The notes below the pieces were generated by a model that was given only the letters and a program-made list of their open reading frames with translations, searched no databases and had not been told where the DNA came from. The position numbers and the translations under genes were made by a program. From Candidatus Obscuribacter sp. (lineage in GTDB: Bacteria > Cyanobacteriota > Vampirovibrionia > Obscuribacterales > Obscuribacteraceae): 37,813 nucleotides of DNA. The DNA lies in the NCBI GenBank assembly GCA_021772155.1, contig JADYXS010000556.1:1-37813 (forward strand), in the 5' to 3' direction. Below, in pieces: positions 8,770 to 15,653 of the stretch; position 1 is the first letter of the stretch; each line of letters begins with the position of its first letter.

Positions 8770-8822
8770 GAACGGCGGATTCCTTGTCTTCAGGCTGGGA
8801 AAAACAAAGGATCCCGCCGTTC
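8770..8822 (-). promoter_or_regulatory. 5'-leader stem-loop (copy B)
   Basis: Second copy of the GAACGGCGG / CCGCCGTTC hairpin (8822-8814 with 8778-8770 on the minus strand). The stem continues inward: ATCCTTTGT opposite ACAAGGAAT pairs with one mismatch and one wobble, after a one-base bulge. The loop shares CCAGCCTGAA with copy A. Predicted transcription starts near 8823, so again the hairpin is at the 5' end. Confidence 0.65.
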
Positions 8823-8829
8823 TTCAGGC

Positions 8830-8861
8830 ATTATGTTGAGGTTCTGTGAGCGAATGGTGAG
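8830..8861 (-). promoter_or_regulatory. Duplicated direct-repeat promoter, two units (copy B)
   Basis: GTGAG at 8846 and 8857 on the plus strand (11 bp apart), then 10 nt, then CATAAT at 8835-8830 on the minus strand. The region 8741-8861 aligns with 8076-8223 through start-codon context, hairpin, -10 and repeats, so it is a duplicate that kept two of the four units. It reads towards the 52-aa ORF and the 95-aa gene. Confidence 0.68.
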
Positions 8862-8871
8862 GCGCCACCAA

Positions 8872-9073
8872 TGGTCAATTCAGATTTGATGGCTCGCAGT
8901 TTGGTTTGGCTTGTGTTGGCGGCTATTGCCTACAAAAGGCCTGAAGTCGCTTGCCGATTTCATTAAACCTCGGCGATTGCGTATTAATGGGGTGACTTAA
9001 ACCGCTTTTCAACTTAAGATATCAGGGCTGCGGCTGGACCTCCCTTCTCGCCGCGGCGATCATTGGGTGGCCA
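8872..9073. other. Intergenic region, no gene found
   Basis: Separates the minus-strand promoter copy B from the plus-strand HtrA-like gene and presumably holds the promoter of the latter. A short inverted pair GCCGA/TCGGC lies near 8953-8974. I found no convincing -35/-10 pair, RNA gene or repeat here. Confidence 0.4.
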
Positions 9074-10945
9074 ATGGCTTCTGACAGTAACATGGATGCT
9101 GAACACCGCCGGGATGGAGATCCTGGGATCATTGACGCTTTTGCTTCTGGGTTGAAGGAGGCCGTGGCGCAACCGTTCAATGGTGCAAGCGAACTGTTGG
9201 GTGGACCTAAGTCGCATCAGGAGCCGCTCAATCTTGAGGGCGCTTCAAAGTTTTCGCATGACTTTGGCACGATGTTGGGAAGTGCCGCCATGTTTGTCTC
9301 AGTTACCAAATTCACGCGTCGGTTGTTTCCCGGCGCCGGAAAACTTGCCCCCATATCGGCAGGTGCCGGTCTTGGTTTTCTCGCTCCGACCGAGGACGGT
9401 AATCTGGCGGAGCGCTTCCAGCATGCAGCAATCGGCGCTGGCACTGCTACGTTCCTGGAATTGGGACCCAGCGCGTTGACGCGCGTGGGAATCCGCGGCA
9501 GTTTGGTGCAAAACACAATTTCCGGTGGAGCTGCAGGTGGCTTCCATACCCAAGCCGATTCAATCTCTCGTCACGGTGAGCTGGCAAGTCTGTCAGACAC
9601 CATGTTAGGTGCAGGAACCTGGGCAGGAACAGGTTTGACCTTTACGGCCGCTGGACGGATCTTCAGTCGGCGCGGTGAATCAGCTGTAGTTGCCGGGAAG
9701 GGGCAAGATGCCCCTCCTTCTCCTAGTGGGTCCACTAAGAGCAACGGTCTGATCGAGCTGCCGGGTTTGGAACTTGGTGTACCGATAAAGCATGGCGGCA
9801 TGCTCAGCGTTGCGCCAGGCTCTGAGATAGCAAAAATGTATGCAGGCGCTCAAGGCAGCATTGGCCGTGCCGAAGTCCTTGCTGTCTCAGCTACCGGCGC
9901 AACGGAAGGCCGTTTGGGAACAGTGTTTAGCGTTTCTAAAGATGGACGAATGTTGACGGCTAATCACGTGGTGGAAAAAGCGCTAGATGTAACTATTTTT
10001 GATCATGCGCAAAAGCCACATGGCGCGCGCGTTGTCGCAAGCAATCCACAGCTAGATATTGCGGTGCTGCAATTGAAAGATCCAGCATCGTTCGCTGCGT
10101 TTGAACCATTGCCGCTTGCAACAGGTGGTGCAGGTCTTCGGGCAAATCCGGCAAATGTAATGACTCATACAGCATTTGGACACCCCAATGGTTGGCGAGA
10201 ATTACATGCAACGCGGGGTACGCCGATAAACAATTTCCGGCATTCTGTTACCACGCGGTTTTTGATGCCGGGGCAGGAAGGACTTTCCGGCGCGCCGATG
10301 ATTGCCGATGGTGCCGTTCAATCCATTCTGATACAAGGCGCGCGCACCAATGGTGCAGAAGTGATCGGGACCCCGATACACCATGGAATAAAACTTCTCG
10401 AAGGTTTACCGAAAGAAGCCACCGTATCTGGTGCTTTATCCGCCAGCCCGAAACTTGACTTGCAATTGATTCGTAGTTTCAAAATTGGCGATCAATCTGC
10501 AGCCGCAGCTAATTTAGACAAGTTGTTTGGACCAAACTTCACCACCACTGAACTGCCTCCTTCGTTCTTTCACGCACGTGTTAAGACAGTCCCTCTAAAA
10601 GGAGCGGGCGAAGCAAGCGATGCTCTGACGATGAAAATGCAATACAACCCGGCGGAGCAACAATTGAGTGTGCAACCGATAGCATTTAATGGAAAGCCAA
10701 TCGGCGAAGTGACCTGGCCGAATAGCACTGTGCGGATTGATTCAGCTAAAATCGTCGTCAAGTTTGATGCTACCGGCAAACCGGAGGCGATGGTGAGCCA
10801 CAACGACCCCGGTGGCGTTCTTCAACAGGGCTTCAACTACCGCGGTGAAAACAACTATTTAGCAGACCTCAAGCCCGCCAAACCTCGGGATTGGATGGAC
10901 CTGTTCCCGCCAGCGCTGCGATTTAGACGGACGGCGAAAAACTGA
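9074..10945 (+). CDS. HtrA/Deg-like trypsin-fold serine protease with hydrophobic N-terminal region
   Basis: A 623-residue protein. Residues 1-50 are polar; about 60-215 form a Gly/Ala-rich, partly hydrophobic region (TMLGSAAMFVSVTKF, SAGAGLGFLAP, ISGGAAGGF) that might insert in membranes. About 285-430 is a trypsin-like domain: GTVFSVSKDGRMLTANHVV with H298, NPQLDIAVLQL with D328, and GLSGAP with S405. All three catalytic residues are present, so the enzyme is probably active. The C-terminal 190 residues are unassigned and no PDZ domain is evident. There is no classical signal peptide, so localisation is unclear. The ribosome-binding site before ATG 9074 is weak (GGGTGG). Convergent with the response-regulator gene at 11073. 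Confidence 0.8.
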   Translation: MASDSNMDAEHRRDGDPGIIDAFASGLKEAVAQPFNGASELLGGPKSHQEPLNLEGASKFSHDFGTMLGSAAMFVSVTKFTRRLFPGAGKLAPISAGAGLGFLAPTEDGNLAERFQHAAIGAGTATFLELGPSALTRVGIRGSLVQNTISGGAAGGFHTQADSISRHGELASLSDTMLGAGTWAGTGLTFTAAGRIFSRRGESAVVAGKGQDAPPSPSGSTKSNGLIELPGLELGVPIKHGGMLSVAPGSEIAKMYAGAQGSIGRAEVLAVSATGATEGRLGTVFSVSKDGRMLTANHVVEKALDVTIFDHAQKPHGARVVASNPQLDIAVLQLKDPASFAAFEPLPLATGGAGLRANPANVMTHTAFGHPNGWRELHATRGTPINNFRHSVTTRFLMPGQEGLSGAPMIADGAVQSILIQGARTNGAEVIGTPIHHGIKLLEGLPKEATVSGALSASPKLDLQLIRSFKIGDQSAAAANLDKLFGPNFTTTELPPSFFHARVKTVPLKGAGEASDALTMKMQYNPAEQQLSVQPIAFNGKPIGEVTWPNSTVRIDSAKIVVKFDATGKPEAMVSHNDPGGVLQQGFNYRGENNYLADLKPAKPRDWMDLFPPALRFRRTAKN

Positions 10946-11020
10946 CACATTTTGGCGAACTGAATCCTCTGGCGGTGGCCGTTCTGAGCGATCTTAAGAG
11001 CGCCGGCGTTCCCGGGGTTT

Positions 11021-11047
11021 ATAGGGAAAGACAAGCCTTTCCCCTAT
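11021..11047. terminator. Possible bidirectional terminator hairpin
   Basis: ATAGGGAAAG (11021-11030) pairs with CTTTCCCCTAT (11037-11047) with one bulged base and a 6-nt loop. It lies between the convergent protease and receiver genes, the expected place for a shared terminator. No strong T-run follows on either strand. Confidence 0.45.
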
Positions 11048-11072
11048 CAGAACACCAAGTACGCCCTACCAG

Positions 11073-11483
11073 CTAGCCTGAAGACGAGCGGATCAACGTG
11101 CTCTCGAGTTGAAGCCAATGTTGAACCGTCTCTGCGAACGATTGAATCGAGAATGGCTTGGCAATGTAATCGTCCATGCCAGCGTCTAGACAAATTTCAC
11201 GGTCACCGTTCAATGCGCAGGCAGTCACAGCGATTATCGGTACTCGTTTGTTGTAATTGCCTTCCACGCGACGAAGTTTTTTGGTACACACCAGCCCATC
11301 GTCGCCTTCACCCAATTTCCAGTCCATAAGAACTAAATCGAAATGATTGGTTTCAAATGCACTTACAGCCGCGGCACAGTTAGCAGCGACTTTTAGATCA
11401 AGACCGTTTCTGGCGCAAAGCAGTCTGATCAGGAACTGCTGAGTGGGGTCATCTTCGACAAGCAGGATCAATGGTTTGTGCAT
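11073..11483 (-). CDS. Single-domain CheY-like response regulator receiver
   Basis: 136 residues forming one receiver domain and nothing else. Key residues are in place: acidic pair D11/D12 (LLVEDD), phosphoacceptor D54 (LVLMDW), T87 (IIAVTA) and K109 (DYIAKPF). No output domain follows, so it would act by protein contact or in a phosphorelay; it is not a candidate binder of the 11-bp repeats. The spacing and AKPF-type C-terminus resemble receivers that partner with hybrid histidine kinases; no kinase of that type is in the window. Divergent from the TetR gene, with two palindromes in the shared 93-bp region, so it may be co-regulated. Confidence 0.92.
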   Translation of the reverse strand: MHKPLILLVEDDPTQQFLIRLLCARNGLDLKVAANCAAAVSAFETNHFDLVLMDWKLGEGDDGLVCTKKLRRVEGNYNKRVPIIAVTACALNGDREICLDAGMDDYIAKPFSIQSFAETVQHWLQLESTLIRSSSG

Positions 11484-11496
11484 GCGATGCCTAGTA

Positions 11497-11516
11497 ATTC
11501 AATCAATTGATTGAAT
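11497..11516. promoter_or_regulatory. 20-bp perfect palindrome, candidate operator 1
   Basis: ATTCAATCAATTGATTGAAT is a perfect 20-bp palindrome between the divergent receiver and TetR genes. TetR-family dimers bind such palindromes and are often encoded next to them. It sits 14 bp upstream of the receiver start codon, where binding could block that gene. Confidence 0.68.
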
Positions 11517-11523
11517 CATACAG

Positions 11524-11552
11524 TTGACAGGTTGATCCTGTCAAGCTATTCT
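11524..11552 (+). promoter_or_regulatory. TetR-gene promoter overlapped by a perfect inverted repeat (operator 2)
   Basis: TTGACAGG-TTGAT-CCTGTCAA (11524-11544) is a perfect inverted repeat with 8-bp arms and a 5-bp spacer. Its left arm contains a consensus -35 TTGACA (11524-11529). Seventeen bp later is TATTCT (11547-11552), a reasonable -10. A repressor on this site would cover the promoter, the usual autorepression layout of TetR-family genes. Confidence 0.75.
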
Positions 11553-11576
11553 TCCTTTTAGATAAGGGCAGATGAT

Positions 11577-12203
11577 TTGAAAGCTTCAGTTGGAAACGAT
11601 ACTAAGAAAAACATTCTCGACATTGCTGAAAGGCATTTCGCAATTTTTGGCTTTTCCGGTACGTCGTTGCGAGGCATTATTAAAGAAGCCAAAGTCAATG
11701 TCGCTTCGGTGGCATATCACTTTGGTTCAAAAGAAGAGCTGTTCCTGGCAGTTATTGAACGATTTGCAGCGCCAGTTGTGCAATCACAGCTGGAAGCGCT
11801 GAGCAAGTTGATGATGACGCCGGAAGTTAAGATTGAGGACGTTCTTAGGACCTTCTATGAACCGCCAATCACTCTTGTCAAAGGTTTGGGTCAGGAAGGC
11901 GAGACTTTGTCGCTGTTTTTAGGGCGTGCGCAAATGGAACCAGAGCCCGTATATTCTCTTGTCGATAAGAATTTCTCGACTTGCCGGAACGAGTATATAA
12001 AAGCCTTCCGTCAATTAATTCCCGGTTGCCAAATTGCTGATTACCAATGGGATTTTGAATTCATGCTGAGTTTGATTGTTTGCTTTTTGACCAGACGCAA
12101 TTTGATTGAACGTCGCTATAATGCAGGTGATTCATGGGATCCAGATGAAGCAGTAGAACGCCTCACCATCTGTTGTTCAGCTATGCTCAGACGGACCCGG
12201 TAA
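11577..12203 (+). CDS. TetR/AcrR-family transcriptional regulator
   Basis: 208 residues with an N-terminal TetR-type helix-turn-helix at about 8-55: KKNILDIAERHFAIFGFSGT, then SLRGIIKEAKVNVASVAYHF with the typical YHFGSKEELF ending. The rest is the helical ligand-binding and dimer domain; the ligand is unknown. Translation starts at TTG 11577, supported by AAGGG at 11564-11568, 8 nt upstream. A perfect inverted repeat overlaps its promoter, so autorepression is likely. The next gene on the same strand, 105 bp on, is a secreted metallo-beta-lactamase-fold protein; whether it belongs to the regulon is not shown, since it has its own TATAAT at 12253. Confidence 0.93.
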   Translation: MKASVGNDTKKNILDIAERHFAIFGFSGTSLRGIIKEAKVNVASVAYHFGSKEELFLAVIERFAAPVVQSQLEALSKLMMTPEVKIEDVLRTFYEPPITLVKGLGQEGETLSLFLGRAQMEPEPVYSLVDKNFSTCRNEYIKAFRQLIPGCQIADYQWDFEFMLSLIVCFLTRRNLIERRYNAGDSWDPDEAVERLTICCSAMLRRTR

Positions 12204-12308
12204 TCACCAAATCTGGTGCTCGAATTACAAGCCGATGATTGTCGATGTGGCGTATAATTTTACTGGCGAAGGACCGCAAGAGAGTCAGTGTTCGCCTAAG
12301 GTGAGCTA
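12204..12308 (+). promoter_or_regulatory. Intergenic region with TATAAT box before the MBL-fold gene
   Basis: CACCA-AATC-TGGTG (12205-12218) is a small inverted repeat just after the TetR stop. TATAAT at 12253-12258 is a consensus -10 about 50 bp before the start codon, but no good -35 is at the right distance, so an activator may be needed. Confidence 0.4.
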
Positions 12309-13292
12309 TTGAAACAGTTTCGGATGAGCCCGATGATCGCCTTAGCTGTGCTGGTTGTGTTTACCTGCACAACAGGTTTTGCGTTCAATCAGGCAACCCT
12401 TGAACGCTATGCAAGTCTTATGCTTAAGCCAGCAGAAGCTGAAGCGCGGCCCATGCGCGTCTCGTTTCTGGGCGTAAGCACTCTTCTGTTTGACGATGGA
12501 GAAACTGCAATACTGACTGACGGGTTTTTCACCAGACCGCGTAAGCTTGCAGTGCTCATGGGCAAAATTGCACCGGATCGCGAAGTGATTGAAAGGTCAT
12601 TACAGCGCGCAGGCATAAAGAAGCTTGCTGCAGTTATTGTTACTCATTCTCATTACGATCATGTCATGGACGCTCCGGAAGTTGCCAGACGTACAGGGGC
12701 AGTAGTGTTGGGTTCTGAATCGACCGCGAACGTGGCGCGTGGATGGGGACTGCCCGAGGACAAGATTCGCGTGGTGCGAGATGGGGAAAGTCTGGACTTC
12801 GGAAAATTTCACTGTACCTTTGTCCGGTCGGAGCATGCTAAGTCGCTCTTCACCGGTGGAAGAATTAGTAAACCTCTGGTGCCACCAGTCAGAGCACAGG
12901 AGTATGAAGAGGGTGGTTCTCTGTCGTTGTTGCTCAAGCATGGTACAAAAACGATCCTTGTTCATGGATCCGCCGGATTTTCCGCAGGCGCTCTACGCGG
13001 TCATCAGGCGGATGTCGTCTTTCTTGGAATAGGGCTTTTGGGTAAGAGGAACAAGACGTATAAAGATGCTTACTGGCAAGAAACAGTTAAAACTGTCAAA
13101 GCGCGTCGTGTGATACCAGTGCATTGGGATGATTTCACTCGTTCGCTCCACGTGCCTCTGGTGCCGATACCTAGCCCATTTGACGAGTTCGACAAGGCGA
13201 TGGCGTTCTTAATTGCACAGGGCGAGCCAGAGAAAATCGATGTGAAGCTGGCGCCGGCATGGACGCCTGTCGATCCTTTTGCCGGACTATGA
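12309..13292 (+). CDS. Secreted or membrane-anchored metallo-beta-lactamase-fold hydrolase
   Basis: 327 residues. An N-terminal hydrophobic segment (MIALAVLVVFTCTTGFAF, residues 9-26) is a signal peptide or anchor. The metallo-beta-lactamase domain follows: VTHSHYDHVMD gives the metal-binding H-x-H-x-D-H motif (H113, H115, D117, H118), with later HGSAG and IPVHWDDF elements that supply further ligands. Such enzymes usually hydrolyse esters, phosphodiesters or lactones with two zinc ions; the substrate cannot be read here. I accept TTG 12309 because AAGGTG lies 5 nt upstream; an ATG at codon 6 is an alternative. It follows the TetR gene on the same strand. Confidence 0.85.
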   Translation: MKQFRMSPMIALAVLVVFTCTTGFAFNQATLERYASLMLKPAEAEARPMRVSFLGVSTLLFDDGETAILTDGFFTRPRKLAVLMGKIAPDREVIERSLQRAGIKKLAAVIVTHSHYDHVMDAPEVARRTGAVVLGSESTANVARGWGLPEDKIRVVRDGESLDFGKFHCTFVRSEHAKSLFTGGRISKPLVPPVRAQEYEEGGSLSLLLKHGTKTILVHGSAGFSAGALRGHQADVVFLGIGLLGKRNKTYKDAYWQETVKTVKARRVIPVHWDDFTRSLHVPLVPIPSPFDEFDKAMAFLIAQGEPEKIDVKLAPAWTPVDPFAGL

Positions 13293-13427
13293 TTTGCAAT
13301 TGACAAAACGTCAACGTGGGAACGTCCGCCGATCTGGAGTTTCGAGGGCGGATACCAAACGTTCATAATTGGACGTTAGTCTAGTTAATAACAGCGGAAT
13401 CCCGCAGTTTTTAATTGGAGAATCCGC

Positions 13428-15653
13428 ATGCCGACACCTGAACAACTGGACACAGGCGTCCCCCGGATTGTCAAAATCGTCGATGGTGCCCAATCGGAAA
13501 CGGCTATCGATGCCGAGTCTGATGTCGAATCTGATGTGTGGACCAGGCAGTGTATTGAAGCATTCTCCAAGACTGCAACTGATAAAGTCTTCGACAGGCC
13601 AGCAATAGACAATGCGTTTCTGCAATCCTCCAGAGAGAGTGGTTCTGCCAACCAGTTGATCACTGGGCTCTCCGGTGAGCGCAAGAACCGCTGGCGTAAC
13701 TATCAAATTGAACTTGCAGACGAAAGCAAGGACCCGGAGAAGAATCGCAGCTGTCTGGATCGTCGAAACACGGAATTCCCGGATATCGCCAAACACTTAC
13801 GCAATGCTGCTGAACTGCTGGCTGATGGCGAGAAAATGGTGGCGCCTTACGAGAAAAACCAGCTCGTCAAACGCATCGAAAAACAAGATGGACCAGTGGC
13901 AGGTACTCAGGCTCGCGATTACTTCCGCTTACAAGAGTTTTCTTCGACGCAGTCTGCGATCCATGACATATTTGCCCAGCCGAAGTCGAGGGAATTGTCT
14001 GGACAGGAGCCTTCGGTGTTTAAGGGACCTGTGGAATGTCAGATTGCTGCTCGTCTCACTTCCGGTGAGTTCGCGTCCTATCAGCCCGGCTTACCGTCCA
14101 TCGAGCTTATAGCCGATCGTGGAGACCCTTCCACATTTAGCGGTACCGCCCAGACCACACTTCGTTCGCCGTTATTTGAGGCAGCCAACCAGCTGGTGCC
14201 TTTCCGCTTGCGTCTGGATAAGGGACAGAATGAACCGTTCAAAGTCGATAAATATGAAAGTCTCTGGCGAAATGTCGCCCACCGAGATTTGAGTCAAATA
14301 GACAAGCCTGGCCCGCGAGAAGCTCTGCAACTGCGTTTGGAGCGATTAACAGAACGGATGGGAATATGGCTACCACCTGCAACCCTAAAAGCAGATGTTG
14401 ATGCATTTCTTGGAAATCCTTGCTCTAGTATCGAAAGCAAAGACCGTTTCATCGCTCAGCTGGATAGGCTGTTACCAAAAGATCAAGAAGTTCATTACTA
14501 CGCCTTGGCAGGCCCGGTGGAACAATTCGTGGTCGCAGCTCAGCTTCTAAATCAAGCGGCTCACGTTAAGTCCATAGATCAAGGCGATTTCCCCACCTGC
14601 ACATTGAGCTCCATCGAGAAGCGGTTACTAGCTCGCCGTCCGGACTTGCTGGCTTCAATGATCGCCGATATAGCTATTGCTGGCACAACGACAACTGAAA
14701 CAAAAATGAAGGTGACGGTGGAGAAGGAATGGCTTTCCACCACGATAAAGGAGTCCACGGACTATCCTCCGCGCGACGGCGTGAGATCTCTGGCGAGTCA
14801 ATACGCGGCGCTCGCTCTCGGCAATGTCAGGTTTCAACTCTTCAATGAAGAATTTGGTACCAACCTGCGTTTCGCACACATAAATGGAAACGATGTGGTT
14901 ATGGATTACTCAAAGCAGCCACCCACGCCGATCTATGGTCTAAACCCCATAACAGGTGAGATTGATCGCGAGCAATATGTCCGTCTTAACAGATATGGAA
15001 CCTTGGCAGTGGGTTACGGGCTCGAGCCGATAAAAAGAACTCCATTGGGAGAACTCAAATGTAGTTTCACTGCCATGCTCGATACAGTTGAGGCTGTTAC
15101 AGGGTCATTGGATCCTGGGATACTGCTGATGCATTATGACCTAGCGCGTATACCAGCAGGCTCTTCGCTTAGCGGATTGGTGGACCGGTTATTCCAGGCA
15201 GAAAAAATCGCAGATCCACGAGTCACGGTTTATCGCAACACTTCAGAGTTGAAGAACAGGCTCGCTAAAGCTGCAGCAGCAGATAACTTCCCGGTGTTTT
15301 TTGCCCTCCCCGGACACGTTGTTACCATCCCTAAATTTGACAATAAAACAAACAAAGCTGAGTATGACAATCACTGGGGCGACAAGGAAGATCACGTTGG
15401 AGCTAACGCACTGACTCTGCAACAGCTTGAACAACTTGGACGCAGGAGCCACGTAAAGGAGGCATCAGAAATGCGTCGTGAGGATAAGCAGGCGCAGGAA
15501 TCTCTGTCGCAGCTTAAGGAGTTGAGAGCTATTTACGAGATCTGGTGTCGCGACAAAGGGATCATTCACGACTCACGCTATCCGACGAAAATCGAGCTGA
15601 AACAGTTGGTAGAACGGCTAATTGCTTCAGGGGTTCTTCGACCACGGGGATAA
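13428..15653 (+). CDS. Large protein with a papain-superfamily (calpain/C1-like) C-terminal domain
   Basis: 741 residues, no signal peptide or membrane segment. GGAG 8 nt upstream supports ATG 13428. The first 380 residues are helical, charged and unrecognised. IDQGDFPTCTLSS places a Gln (Q385, oxyanion hole) six residues before Cys391, as in papain and calpain. Later LPGHVVTIP gives H630 and YDNHWGD gives N648 followed by W650, like the Asn-x-Trp-Gly of papain. This order Q-C-H-N supports a cysteine protease or related transferase fold, but overall similarity is remote. It ends exactly where the convergent gene at 15654 ends, with no intergenic base. It could be an intracellular protease or an exported effector; neither is shown. 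Confidence 0.62.
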   Translation: MPTPEQLDTGVPRIVKIVDGAQSETAIDAESDVESDVWTRQCIEAFSKTATDKVFDRPAIDNAFLQSSRESGSANQLITGLSGERKNRWRNYQIELADESKDPEKNRSCLDRRNTEFPDIAKHLRNAAELLADGEKMVAPYEKNQLVKRIEKQDGPVAGTQARDYFRLQEFSSTQSAIHDIFAQPKSRELSGQEPSVFKGPVECQIAARLTSGEFASYQPGLPSIELIADRGDPSTFSGTAQTTLRSPLFEAANQLVPFRLRLDKGQNEPFKVDKYESLWRNVAHRDLSQIDKPGPREALQLRLERLTERMGIWLPPATLKADVDAFLGNPCSSIESKDRFIAQLDRLLPKDQEVHYYALAGPVEQFVVAAQLLNQAAHVKSIDQGDFPTCTLSSIEKRLLARRPDLLASMIADIAIAGTTTTETKMKVTVEKEWLSTTIKESTDYPPRDGVRSLASQYAALALGNVRFQLFNEEFGTNLRFAHINGNDVVMDYSKQPPTPIYGLNPITGEIDREQYVRLNRYGTLAVGYGLEPIKRTPLGELKCSFTAMLDTVEAVTGSLDPGILLMHYDLARIPAGSSLSGLVDRLFQAEKIADPRVTVYRNTSELKNRLAKAAAADNFPVFFALPGHVVTIPKFDNKTNKAEYDNHWGDKEDHVGANALTLQQLEQLGRRSHVKEASEMRREDKQAQESLSQLKELRAIYEIWCRDKGIIHDSRYPTKIELKQLVERLIASGVLRPRG

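Noticed and set aside
11073-11483. Receiver protein as the regulator that binds the 11-bp repeats
   Set aside because: It has no DNA-binding output domain.
13311-13796. 161-residue minus-strand frame
   Set aside because: Antisense to the well-supported papain-like gene start and its ribosome-binding site.
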